Below, piece by piece: positions 34,126-44,844 of a stretch of 64,000 bases of DNA. This DNA is from Siphonodentalium dalli (lineage: Eukaryota; Mollusca; Scaphopoda; Gadilida; Siphonodentaliidae): assembly GCA_032622095.1 (NCBI GenBank), contig CP136061.1:57179301-57243300 (forward strand). Reading direction: 5' to 3'. Numbering within the stretch: position 1 is the stretch's first letter; each line of letters opens with the position of its first letter. Below the pieces are notes generated by a model. That model had not been told where the DNA came from, ran no database searches, and was given only the letters and a program-made list of their open reading frames with translations. A program made the translations under genes and the position numbers.

Positions 34126-36668
34126 ATGGTTTGTAATTTCCGAAAAGTTTTTCCTAATGCGACACTTCATTTTCAGGAAATAAATATCTCATTTAGTTTA
34201 GATTCTAGGGACCAGGAAGTTCTGCGTGCCATTAACAGCCAAGCTCGTCAGACACAGAACCTCAAGGTCATACAGGCAATACCCCCCCCCCCCCCCCGCG
34301 ACTTTCACGTGGAGAATGACACCATCCACTGGACATCACAGACGGCGGCGAAAATCTACCACGGCTGGACTAACATCTTTAAAGGTCATTTAAACTAATT
34401 CATCAGAAGGGCATCAGCCATGCGGAAAGAGTCGGTCTCGGCACCGAGATAGTCAATCTTATACCCGACCTTTCCCTGAGCGCTGGTAAGAAATCAATAC
34501 TTAGGTATGGTCTAACCTTTGTTCCTACCCCACCCGATCTCAAAGAAACACAACATGTGGTTGAGACGGAGGATGGACCATTAGTTTTACCAGACACTAT
34601 GTATGCCATGGAATTGAACGGCGGTCCAGCAAGCATGCAATTTAGGGAAGTAACAGCTATGGCTGATTTCTTTCGCAATTCGACAGGTTTAAAAGATCAA
34701 TTTAAAGAACCTTCGATGTGGACTCCCACTGATCGCCAGATTGACAACTCAATTCCCGAGGTCGCTGGCTTAGTCAAAACCGACATTACAAATTTACCAA
34801 AATTTCACAACGAGGATAACCTCACTAAAGTTGAAAGAACTGCACTAAAAACCCTTCGCAGCAATAAAAACATTGTAATCAAACCTTGTGACAAAGGCAG
34901 CTCGCTCGTCATCATGTCTAAAGAAAATTACATTCTAGAAGCGACGCGCCAATTAAGCAACACTAAATATTACAAACCATTGGATGAGCCAATTTGGAAA
35001 TCCAATGTTTTAAAATTCAATCTCATTCTCAAAAGCTTGCTGGACCAGGACGTTTTAAAGAAAAAACATGTTCAGTATCTAATTGCAAAACCTGAATCCA
35101 ATAATAGGACATTTTATTTGCTACCTAAAATACATAAACCTTTGAGCTGTTGGACTAATCCATACACACCACCCGGACGCCCCATCATCAGCGACGTGGC
35201 TTCGGAGTCGTACCACATTTCGGAGTTTATTGATTTCTATTTGAAACCAATTGCTACCCGCCATCCGAGCTATCTAAAAGACACGGAGGACTTCCTCATT
35301 AAATTGTCGAAAATTGAAGTTCCATCTTCTGCTTACCTAATTAGTCACGACGTGGAATCTATGTATACAAATATTGGAATCGATGCCGGATTAAAGTCAA
35401 TTAAGAATGCATTTGATTTCCACCATGATCCTCATAGACCTGGAGATGAACTACTTCAATTATTAAAACTTTCTCTAAAAGGGAATGACTTTGAATTTAA
35501 TGGACGATATTATTTACAGGTCTCCGGCTGCAGTATGGGCAAGAAGTTTAGTCCTAATTTTGCCTCAATTTTTGTTGCAGAGTGGGAGAAAGGCGCCCTA
35601 GCCAAATCTGACAAACAACCATTAGCCTATTATAGATTCTTCGACGACATATTTATCATTTGGACTCATGGTCTGGATGAGTTTAGGGTGTTCTTGAACA
35701 TCTTGAACAGTCATGATGAATCAATCAAACTCAAAGAATCAATATCGCAAACCAGCATTGATTTCCTTGATTTAACAATATTTAAGGGCCCACAATTTAC
35801 ATCATGCAACATTTTAGATACAAAACGTTTTACGAAACCAACGGACTCTCGCCAGCTTCTTCATCGTAAATCTTTCCATCCGCCAAAACTTTTCAATGGA
35901 TTTATTAAATCTCAAATCATTCGATACCACCGGAACTGCACGAACAGAAGCGACCTAAATCAAGCTTGTTCAGTGCTGTTCCAGGCTTTACGACCGCGCG
36001 GGTACTCTAGTAGATTACTGCGCCAAGTAAAGTCCGAAACTCTCAGAGAATTGGAATCGTTACGCCATGACCCAACATCGACTGAGCCAACAAGGATACG
36101 GCACAACCGGCCGGTGTTGGGTAATGGTTCAGCCTCATTTTGTCGCAAAAAACGATGTTACATCAATACAATAGGATATATCAATACTAGTAACACTTTC
36201 ACCAGCGAACAAACACGCATATCGTATCAAATGCATAGCGAACTTAATTGTGATTCTAAAAATGTAATTTACTTAATCACATGCAAAAGATGCCGTATAC
36301 AATATGTTGGACAAACAAAAACCTCTCTCAAAGTTAGAATGTCTAATCATCTTTCCAGTGTTCGCAAAAAACTCGACATGCAAATTTCCGATCATTTCAA
36401 CTCATCTATTCATGACATTAAATCCCATTTCAGCTTTCAGCCAATAGAACAGACACCAATTCTAGCCGACGAAGACCAAACCGATTCAATACGCCTAGAA
36501 CGCGAAAATCATTGGATGGGCGTACTTAAAACATATCTTCCGTTCGGACTTAACATTGACTACAAAGGTGTTTCTCGAAATTTCTTGTGCTTTCCTCTGA
36601 TCTACAATCGTAGAAATGTTGAAATTGCAAACATTTTCAGAAAAAAACTTTGCATTATTAAACACTAA
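34126..36668 (+). mobile_element. Penelope-like retroelement: RT plus GIY-YIG endonuclease, nearly intact
   Basis: A 703-codon ORF (first ATG 34557) encodes a PLE polyprotein. RT blocks: NKNIVIKPCDKGSSLVIM (about residues 102-119), FYLLPKIHKPLS (about 183-194), RPIISDVASES, LISHDVESMYTNI (about 262-274), GCSMGKKFSPNFAS and the catalytic RFFDDI with D363-D364, then SIDFLDLTIF. After a linker comes a GIY-YIG nuclease: VIY at 570-572, a CxxC (C576, C579), YVG at 583-585, R594, H598 and the conserved glutamate region RLERENHW (646-653). The frame is open upstream of this ATG to about 34384 and includes PDLSLSAGKKSILRYGLTFV followed by PTPP, a usual PLE N-terminal block. The ATG at 34557 is therefore probably not the original start. 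An N-terminal piece in another frame (34126-34398, after a poly-C run at 34274-34289) points to one frameshift near 34385. The RT-nuclease part itself has no stop. It is in the antisense orientation within the host ZP-gene intron. Confidence 0.9.
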
Positions 36669-36938
36669 ATTGACCGAGCCTCTCGACAAACGGGTTATTA
36701 TTGCCTACAAGAAAAATCCCAGTTTGAGAGATATGCTCGTTCGATCTAGACTCAGACCTTGATTAACACGCAGTTCAATTAGCTTTTTAGCAATTTCAAC
36801 ATCATTATCCTTTGTTTGTGCTCAACACAATATTTTATGTCAATTTCCGACACAACCTAACAAAATTTAGCTAGTTCCATAGAAATAATTACATAAGAAA
36901 TCGGATAACCGACCTGTGCCAGCGCTCTCCACACTTTC

Positions 36939-36940
<2 letters not shown>
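36669..36940 (+). mobile_element. Probable PLE 3' untranslated region
   Basis: Sequence after the PLE stop, continuing into AT-rich DNA before the (TA)n tract. No direct repeat marking the end of the element is found, so the 3' boundary is open. Confidence 0.4.

Positions 36941-37025
<85 letters not shown>
36941..37025. repeat. (TA)n microsatellite
   Basis: About 85 bp of nearly pure TA with one AGCT interruption. ORFs of up to 180 codons spanning it are artefacts of the dinucleotide repeat. Confidence 0.95.
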
Positions 37026-37027
<2 letters not shown>

Positions 37028-37189
37028 TTATTCCTCCATATAATGAAGAGCATATATATATAAACATTATAAATAAATTGAGAACACAAATACATCCTGC
37101 ATGCAGGAATTTGGCTATACAATATACAGGGTTATATAATTTGACTGACAAGGAGACAAATACGAACATATTTGAGTGCATATAAGTAT

Positions 37190-37560
37190 GCATACCCTCA
37201 CGAGCACCGGCACGATCCCACATCCGCACACTCACATACACGCCCACCCTCACACACATACACACATATACATTCACACATACATATACATACATATGTA
37301 TATACTCATATATACATATATATACGAAAATATACATGTATACACCTATAAATGCGCGCGAGAGCGCAAGTGCACACACAGCCGCGCCAGAACTCGTGAA
37401 TATATGCATAGTTATATAAATATATATAAATGCTCATTTACATATATATGCTTATATACATACACATATACATGCATCCACGTAGACATACACACACCAA
37501 CACACACACATATATGAATACATATGTAACTGTCAGGTACCTATATATGCACGTTTATAT
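37190..37560. repeat. CA/TA-rich low-complexity region
   Basis: Mixed CACACA, ACATATA and CATACA runs without a fixed unit. No gene. Confidence 0.85.
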
Positions 37561-37730
37561 GTGCATGTATATCTAATTAAATATACACCAAAGCATATAT
37601 GGGAGATGGAATAATAACACATGCTACAACTCAGGTGTCTTGACCCAATTTCGGGTTAATCCATTCTGATAAGAGGTGACGCATCCAACAAATGGACTCG
37701 GTCATCTTTTAAGTCATATAATAGCTTCAA

Positions 37731-37812
37731 ACTGTACATTATTTCAGCGAATGGAACGATCTCGACCAACGGTCTCGATCGATCCATTCCCTGAAATAAT
37801 GTACAGTTTTCA
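37731..37812. repeat. Hairpin, ~30-bp arms
   Basis: AACTGTACATTATTTCAG and its exact complement CTGAAATAATGTACAGTT flank a centre that also pairs partly (GAATGGAACGATC / GATCGATCCATTC). It is a MITE-like foldback. Confidence 0.85.
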
Positions 37813-37819
37813 GCCATTA

Positions 37820-37985
37820 TCCTATACATAATATACACTGTTTAAACCAATACAATATCCGATATTAGACAATGCCTGATACCAGACTATGCAATTGGAC
37901 AATTATATGTGGGCACATCACTAATCCGAACCGGCCTTGGCTGCATCCCATGTGTGTGTTGTGGCGATACGTGTAATCAATTTAT
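37820..37985. repeat. Fragment of the duplicated EGF-region intron without the LINE (empty site)
   Basis: 37832-37908 matches 55173-55249 (GTTTAAACCAATACAATATC ... GCAATTGGACA), and 37909-37985 matches 57226-57303 (TGGGCACATCACT..TCCGAACCGG ... GTAATCAATTTAT). In the second locus the two parts are separated by the LINE at about 55250-57225; here they are contiguous. This is the pre-insertion arrangement in a paralogue. Confidence 0.85.
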
Positions 37986-39029
37986 TTCACCCAAACCTTG
38001 GGTGTTTATTTCACACGACTTTCTGGGATAACCTGTGTGTCGACTGAGAACCTGCGTGCCAATTGAGGAGAACACGCGGGGGATTTGTGTAAATGTTAGC
38101 CCAAACGACATTTCGAATTAACGACTGCTTTGTTGTTTATTTCGAGGAATAATACCGCATCATATGAATTCAGCCCAAATATATTGACAGGTGTCAAGGG
38201 TCTAACTCTATACTGAGCAATAAAAAACTAATATAATAAATACCGAGTATATTTAATTTAACGCCAATGGGTCGTTTATGTGCGTTTAAGAGTGTATTTA
38301 TGCCTAAAGCAAAGTGAAATAACGATCTTAAAATGAATTGGCCGGTATATTTTATTAGTTATCAGGGTTACCAGGGTCGTAGTTGCATAAATTACAATAT
38401 ATCTTATTTTTATGCTAAGATAATTGCGTGGTTATATGTTGTAGCTTGATCGGTATCGATCGGTATTGAGGTTAACACAAATCCCATATATGGAAATTCC
38501 AAATATGGAAAGTGACTTGCGCATGCGCAAAACAGATACAATGGTCTTCCTAAAAACGAAGCAATGAACGATGGTTAACAACAAACACCGACCCAGTTAA
38601 ATAACGACATTAGATGGCGGTGTATTGCGTCTTTAAGAGTGTGTTGATGTCTAAATCATGTGATTAACTAATTAAAAATTAATTCGACTAAATATTTCGA
38701 TAATTATCAGGTCCGCAGTTCGATCATGAAAATCTTTCTGATTTTTATGTTAAGATTATTGCTCGGTATTTCACACATTTTCTCCGAGTCGAGCCGGGGC
38801 TGGAGTACACTTTTTAGTGACCATAAACTATAGCTTCCGTTTTAGCGAAGAAATTTTGTCAACTGTTTGCACGTTTATTCTCACGTAAACCGTGTTTATA
38901 TCAGTTTTATCCTATTTGTTGTTGTGTATTGCATTACTTTGATCAAGTCTGCGCTTGTGTTATTCTCACAAAAGGTAATGGGTGTTTACATTTCACAATT
39001 CCGATTGTGGTGTACAGTACCTGAGCCGA
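37986..39029. other. Intron; no gene seen, faint internal duplication
   Basis: TTTAAGAGTGT plus downstream TTATCAGG...CGCAGTT/CGTAGTT and TTTTTATG.TAAGAT motifs occur at about 38285-38420 and again at about 38630-38760, suggesting an old duplication. No coding sequence is recognised. Confidence 0.4.
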
Positions 39030-39300
39030 CTCTCATTTCGCATTACTTTCGTTTTTATCGAAATATAAGTTATAACCGTTTTCTATGGAGATTCCCATGT
39101 AAATTTGTTCAACCAAAAAAATTCATAGTTTTGTCAATTTCAAGCTAGTTTAATACTTTATAGCATGGTCAGGGCATAATCTGGCCTATCGAGTAGACGT
39201 TCCTTCAGTGTGCACAACAAATATTTGGTCCCAACGAAGCAGGCTAAAACAAATCCTGAAATTTGTCAATTTTACTTTGAGTGTGAATAAAATATTCATT
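39030..39300. repeat. Dispersed repeat, copy 2
   Basis: Colinear with 17020-17290 (see that entry). Short fragments of the same family, AATTTCAAGCTAGT and CATGGTCAGGGCAT, follow at 39560-39600 and 40130-40150. Confidence 0.7.
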
Positions 39301-39342
39301 TAAACTTCCAAAATTGGTTGAAATATGCTCAACAACATTCAG

Positions 39343-39530
39343 TCGAATGGTGACATTATTTATAGTCACCGACTAACTTCCACGATGAATCAAATTTGTT
39401 TTTATTGGTGACAATTATGTCGCGAGTCATAAAATATGGTAGACATTATTTATAGTCACCGACTAACTTCCACGATGAATCAAATTTGTTTTTATTGGTC
39501 TCAATTATGTCGCGAGTCATAAAAATGTAA
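39343..39530. repeat. ~100-bp tandem duplication, third copy at 40008-40110
   Basis: GACATTATTTATAGTCACCG through GTCGCGAGTCATAAAA occurs at 39350-39440, 39443-39522 and 40011-40092. The third copy is separated by about 480 bp containing other repeats, and each copy leads into the same dispersed-repeat family. Confidence 0.85.
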
Positions 39531-39689
39531 ATTTTCTGACGAAAAAAAATTCATTGTTTCGCCAATTTCAAGCTAGTATTAAGCATGGTCAGGGCATTAC
39601 ATAATTATAATGATTAAGATTGCTAAAGAACTGGAATAATGAAATGGGAAACTTCTACTGACATCTGGTAAGGATTGAGGAGCGGATGC

Positions 39690-39960
39690 TAGAGGCCCCC
39701 ACCCCACCCCACCCCCATGGAATACGGAATACCACTTAACACAGAAGTTGGAAACGGAATACCAGTTAACAGCCATATGGAATACATAAAAATATATGAA
39801 AACTTCATTTTTTGGAAGGTCGGCGTACGAATACCGGTATTTTTGGAATACCGAATACCTCCTAACAGAGGGGCCGGAATACGGCGTACCTCATAACAGG
39901 GCATGGAATACGGCGTACGAAAAAGGGGGTGGGGGCCTCATGCTATGGAGCCTCCCAATA
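39690..39960. repeat. Degenerate GGAATACGGAATACC repeat
   Basis: Repeated GGAATAC(G/C)G motifs separated by TTAACA/TAACAG spacers in both orientations, bracketed by C-rich (39698-39718) and G-rich (39927-39938) tracts that are complementary. It behaves as an imperfect foldback of about 250 bp. Confidence 0.65.
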
Positions 39961-40159
39961 TATTGTCTGCTCCACATCTCAATAGAATTCAACAACATTC
40001 AGTTGAATGGTGACATTATTTATAGTCACCGACTAACTTCCACGATGAATCAAATTTGTTTTTATTGGTGACAATTATGTCGCGAGTCATAAAAATGTAA
40101 ATTTTCTGAAGAAAAAAAATTCATTGGTTTGCCAATTTCAAGCTAGTTTATAGCGAACA

Positions 40160-40875
40160 TGGGAACCACGGTACAATTTATGCCATTTAGGCACACTTCA
40201 GATTGAAATCTGGGCTTATATTTCGGCGAGAATCCAAATCTAGATTCTCGCAAATTACCCTGGATTCTCGTGAAAACGTATATATGGATTCTCGCAAAAT
40301 CAGATGAAATATATGCCCTGGAAATATAGCAAATCGTTTAATGCTTTAGAATTTTGTTTTCGGAGATTTATATATATGTTTAAAGACATGTTATGGACTT
40401 TTTCGAGAGCGAGAAATTGATAAGTTAGTGCTCAGGCACTTTTCCATCGTGGGGAATGTTATCATTCTACTAACATCACTGAAAATTTCCAAAAAGATCT
40501 ACCACACCACTTCATATAGAACATCGTCTGAACTACTCCAAATTGTAAATATTTACATCTTGATTCGGGGCGCAACTATCGGCTGTAATTAAACAAAAAT
40601 CATTTTGCCATCGAGAGTCATTGCATTTAACTAATATATAAGAATGACGTTGTGTAACATCCATTTGGATTAATATTCGTAACAAATAACTACTTTGAGA
40701 AAGATTATTCTTAATTTCTATTTATTTGATCACTCTGCCCGGTGTCTGCCGGAGTGTTTCACATCACTTTAATCAAGGAAGACTGTTAAGAAAAACTGCA
40801 TTTCAAGACCACCAAACAACTTTCCTTTTTAGGGCCACACATCTTCCAAATATGTACTTCTTCCATTTTGCTATC
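40160..40875. other. Intron; no gene seen
   Basis: Contains three near-copies of a GATTCTCG(C/T)(A/G)A motif at about 40242-40300. No coding or RNA signature. Confidence 0.4.
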
Positions 40876-40879
40876 AAAG

Positions 40880-41062
40880 ACCGAAAAATGTCGTTAAACT
40901 AGAGATCCAAATACCCCCTAAGGGCCCCTCTATCTTGAGATATTAAAGACCGAAAAATGTCGTTAAACTATAAAGACCGAAAAATGTCGTTAAACTAGAG
41001 ATCCAAATACCCCCTATATCTTGAGATATTATAAAGACCGAAAAATGTCATTAAACTATTAA
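40880..41062. repeat. Local tandem repeat
   Basis: AAAGACCGAAAAATGTCGTT followed by AAACTA occurs at about 40876, 40946, 40972 and 41034, alternating with an AGAGATCCAAATACCCCCTA block at about 40902 and 40995. Confidence 0.85.
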
Positions 41063-41099
41063 TTGTTATTGCTGTTGTTTATTAGGGTTTATCGTTATT

Positions 41100-41280
41100 C
41101 TAGCCGCTAGGCCACACACGACGTTGTCAATTTTACAGGTGGAGGAAAGACCACGCAGATGCTCAATTTCACCGGGAAGTGTAGAAACCACCGACCCCCG
41201 GAAAGCAATTGACAAACTTGCCCAGATACACGATTCCGGTCACCCTCCCTATGGTGGGGTTCGAACCAGCTTCGTCCGCG
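41100..41280. repeat. Possible tRNA-derived SINE-like fragment
   Basis: GGTGGGGTTCGAACC (about 41253-41268) resembles a Pol III B box, and GGCCTAGCGGCTAG on the minus strand (about 41113-41100) resembles an A box. Their order and spacing do not fit one functional tRNA promoter, so this is at most a degraded or rearranged SINE. Confidence 0.3.
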
Positions 41281-41284
41281 CTGG

Positions 41285-43197
41285 ACGGCCAGCAGCCATC
41301 TTGGATTTTACTCTTTGTATGACTAAATTCTTTAGCACAGGCTACATGTCGTACCTTTAGTCTGATCATCATAAAATTTGTCATGGATGTTAACAATGAC
41401 ATGTAGATGGGAACGAGTCATTTTGGGGGTCATTCGGCCAAAAAACATGGCCGCCAGCAGCCATCTTGGATTTTACTCTTTGTATGACTAAATCATTTAG
41501 CACGGGTTACAGGTCCTACTTTTAGTCTGATCATCATAAAATTTGTCATGAATGTTAATATAAATGACATGTAGATGGGAACGAGTCATTTTGGGGTCAT
41601 TCGGCCAAAAAACATGGCCACCAGAAGCCATCTTGGATTTTACTCTTTGTATGACTAAATCATTTAGCACGGGCTACAGGTCGTACTTTTAGTCTGATCA
41701 TCATAATTTTTTTTAAGGCTGTTGAAATTGTAATGTAGATGGGAACGAGTCATTTTGGGGTCATTCGGATAAAAAACATGGCCGCCAGTGGCCATCTTTG
41801 ATTTCAAAATTCAATCCCATTAGCACGGGTTAAAGGTCGTACTGTTCGTCTGATCATCATGAAATTTGTCCTGGATGTTAATAATGACATGTAGATGGGA
41901 ACGATTAATTTTGGGGTCATTCGGCCAAAAAACATGGCCGCCAGCAGCCATCTTGGATTTTACTCTTTGTATGACTAAATCCTTTAGCACGGATTACAGG
42001 TCGTACCTTGAGTCTGATCATCATGAAATTTTTTATGGCTGTTGAAATTGTAATGTAGATGGGAACGAGTCATTTTGGGGTCATTCGGATGAAAAACATG
42101 GCCGCCAGTGGCCATCTTTGATTTCAAAATTCAATCCATTAGCACAGGCTACAGGTCGCATCTTTAGTCTGATCATCATGAAATTTGTCATGGATGTTAA
42201 CAATGACATGTAGATGGGAACGAGTCATTTTGAGGTCATTCTGCCAAAAAAAATGGCCGCCAGCAGCCATCTTGGATTTTACTCTTTGTATGACTAGATC
42301 CTTTAGCACAGGCTACAGGTCGTACCTTTGGTCTGATCATCATAAAATTTGTCATGGATGTTAACAATGACATGTAGATGGGAACAAGTCATTTTGAGGT
42401 CATTCGGCCAAAAAACATGGCCACCAGCAGCCATCTTGGATTTTACTCTTTGTATGACTAAATCATTTAGCACGGACTACAGGTCGTACTTTTAGTCTGA
42501 TCATCATAAAATTTGTCATGAATGTTAATAATGACATGTAGATGGGAACGAGTCATTTTGGGGTCATTCGGCCAAAAAACATGGCCACCAGAAGCCATCT
42601 TGGATTTTACTCTTTGTATGACTAAATCCTTTAGCACGGACTACAGGTCGTACCTTGAGTCTGATCGTCATGAAATTTTTACGTGGCTGTTGAAATTGGA
42701 GTGTAGATGGGAACGAGTCATTTTGGGGTCATTTGGATGAAAAACATGGCCGCCAGCGGCCATCTTTGATTTCAAAATTCAATTCATTAGCACAGGCTAC
42801 AGGTCGTACTGTTCGTCTGATCATCATAAAATTTATCATGGATGTTAACAATGACATGTAGATGGGAACGAGTCATTTTGGGGTCATTCGTCCAAAAAAC
42901 ATGGCCGCCAGTGGCCATCTTTGATTTCAAAATTCAATCCATTAGCACAGGCTACAGGTTGTACCTTTAGTCTGATCATCATGAAATTTGTCATGGATGT
43001 TAGCAATGACATGTAGATTGGAACGAGTCATTTTGAGGTCATTCGGCCAAAAAACATGGCCGCCAGCAGCCATCTTGGATTTTACTCTTTGTATGACTAA
43101 ATCATTTAGCACGGGCTACAGGTCGTACTTTTAGTCTGATCATCATAAAATTTGTCCTGGATGTTAACAATGACATGTAGATGGGAACGAGTCATTC
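41285..43197. repeat. ~160-bp tandem array, left block (about 12 units)
   Basis: Units contain CATGTAGATGGGAACGAGTC, CATTTTGGGGTCATTCGG, AACATGGCCGCCAG, CCATCTTGGATTTTACTCTT and CAGGTCGTAC...GTCTGATCATCAT. Unit starts, judged by CCATCTT, are near 41294, 41461, 41629, 41792, 41947, 42112, 42266, 42431, 42597, 42760, 42917 and 43071. Two unit types occur: type A with TTGGATTTTACTCTTTGTA and type B with TTTGATTTCAAAATTCAATC. Short ORFs are repeat artefacts. Confidence 0.92.
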
Positions 43198-43418
43198 CTA
43201 ATCGCTCCATTGACTGTAATACATTAAATTATTCCCTTTCCAAGTTGAGCTACAGTGTCATTGACACTTTCATTAGCTCAACTTTACTTTGTAAAGTTTG
43301 AGCTATTGCCATGGATTTGTCGTCCGTGTGTATGTGTGTACGTAAGGCGTCAACAATGCAGGCTACAGGTCGTACCTTTGGTCGGATCATTATGAAATTT
43401 GTCATAGCTGTTGACATC
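43198..43418. repeat. Array boundary: nested hairpin and start of second array block
   Basis: CAAGTTGAGCTACAGTGTCA and TGACACTTTCATTAGCTCAACTT form nested stems (AAGTTGAGCT/AGCTCAACTT outside, CAGTGTCA/TGACACT inside). The outer part recurs at 46577-46620 at the end of the right block. ACTTTGTAAAGTTTGAGCTA then opens a new segment that runs into array-like sequence (CAGGCTACAGGTCGTACC). This looks like the tail of one element meeting the head of another. Confidence 0.6.
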
Positions 43419-44838
43419 TATGGGAGGCCAAATTCACATTTAATAATCAATTGCGCTTAAGCGCAATCAATTGCGCTTAAGCGCAATTAATTACGCTTAA
43501 GCGCAAATAATTACGCTTAAGCGCAATCAATTGCGCTTAAGCGCAATCATTGCGCTTAAGCGCAATCAATTACGCTTAAGCGCAATCATTTGCGCATAAG
43601 CGCAATCAATTGCGCTTAAGCACAATTAATTGCGCTTAAGCGCAATTCATGGTTATATGTAACAAAACACCCCTGGTGAATAAATAGGTTTCTCCATAAC
43701 TTAGCATTAATTCCTATTGACATGTCACTTCTTGGTTTCATTGGTTTGGATGGGTAGGGAGCTAGCCCAACTTCTTTATCAAAATGGCTGACTCGCAATA
43801 GTATCACCTTCTGTTTTAGTTGGAGCGATTCGTGATAGCATTATATTATCTTCGGTATATATTAGTTGGGGCTACTTGCAATAGCATTACTTTCTGTATT
43901 AGTCGGGCGACATTGATTTTCTTCAATTTTCGAGTATACAGGCACACCATATGAGGGAAGCAAGCCCTCGGTGACACCACATTCACACTATATGATCATG
44001 GAAATACTATAGATTTGTGCAAGAGCTGCTGATTTAATAAGAAAAACTAGAGCTTCAGGACTGAGACATCAAAGCTCCAGTAATTACACACCATTTTTTG
44101 GACAGGGATGCTGATAATATGAAAATAGGGTTTTTTCCCCCTGATTTAAGTCAATAAGTAAACCATACAGTAATGGTCTAATTGATCGACTCCTTAACCA
44201 CAGCAGAATTATGGATAACTTTTCAGGATTTAGTCGGAAATATGGCTTGTTGCCATTCATCGGAAAGCTCTCGAGAGCTTTTCGATGAATGGCAACAAGC
44301 CATATTTCCAACTAAATCCTGAAAAGTTACCCATAATTCTGCTGTGGTTAAGAAGTCGATTAAATAGAGCATTACTGTATGAGGTAAGAAAGCCCTCATG
44401 CAGTGACAACGCATGCATGTATAGGATATTACCATAGTAAAGGCTAAAATCTGTGCAAAAATACATTAAAAACATCATACAAAACATTACTAGAGTTCCG
44501 GGAAGGCGACATCAATTCTTTGGATAGAGCGATGCTGATAATATGTAATTAGGGGATTCTCCTTGTTGAACACATACTCACAGTTTGACTGTTGAGTACA
44601 GGTCAAAATTAGCCCAATGCTCATCTTGTGTTGCTAGGTGATACACCAGGTCATGCTAATAGTTTATGGGTAGGTTAGATAGTAGTCACAATTGCGCTTA
44701 AGCGCAATTGATTGCGCTTAAGCGCAATTGTGCAATTAATTGCGCTTAAGCGTAAATACCCTATTTGCACTTAAGCACAATATGTGGTATTAGCGCTTAA
44801 GCGCAATTCATTATTAAATGTGAATTTGGCCTCCCATA
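43419..44838. mobile_element. CTTAAG-array transposable element, copy 2
   Basis: A 1420-bp element with termini TATGGGAGGCCAAATTC in inverted orientation and a perfect GACATC duplication (43413-43418 and 44839-44844). Arrays of palindromic AATTGCGCTTAAGCGC units lie just inside both ends (43445-43650 and 44690-44815). The centre is the reverse complement of copy 1 (43665-44160 and 44380-44680), with a 210-bp hairpin inserted at 44168. It has no transposase. It inserted into the 160-bp tandem array, so it is younger than that array. Confidence 0.85.
44168..44377. mobile_element. 210-bp hairpin MITE, copy 1
   Basis: Almost fully self-complementary. The ends are CAGTAATG, flanked by TA on both sides. 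The arms pair through ACCACAGCAGAATTATGG, TTTTCAGGATTTAGT and TGTTGCCATTCATCGGAAAG to a centre at CTCTCGAGAG (about 44272). Copy 1 of the host CTTAAG element lacks it (contiguous sequence near 21496), giving an empty site. A second copy of identical length is at 59471-59680. Confidence 0.9.
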
Positions 44839-44844
44839 GACATC

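Noticed and set aside
36867-37409. 180-codon minus-strand ORF
   Set aside because: Its sequence is mostly the (TA)n and CA/TA low-complexity tracts read through.
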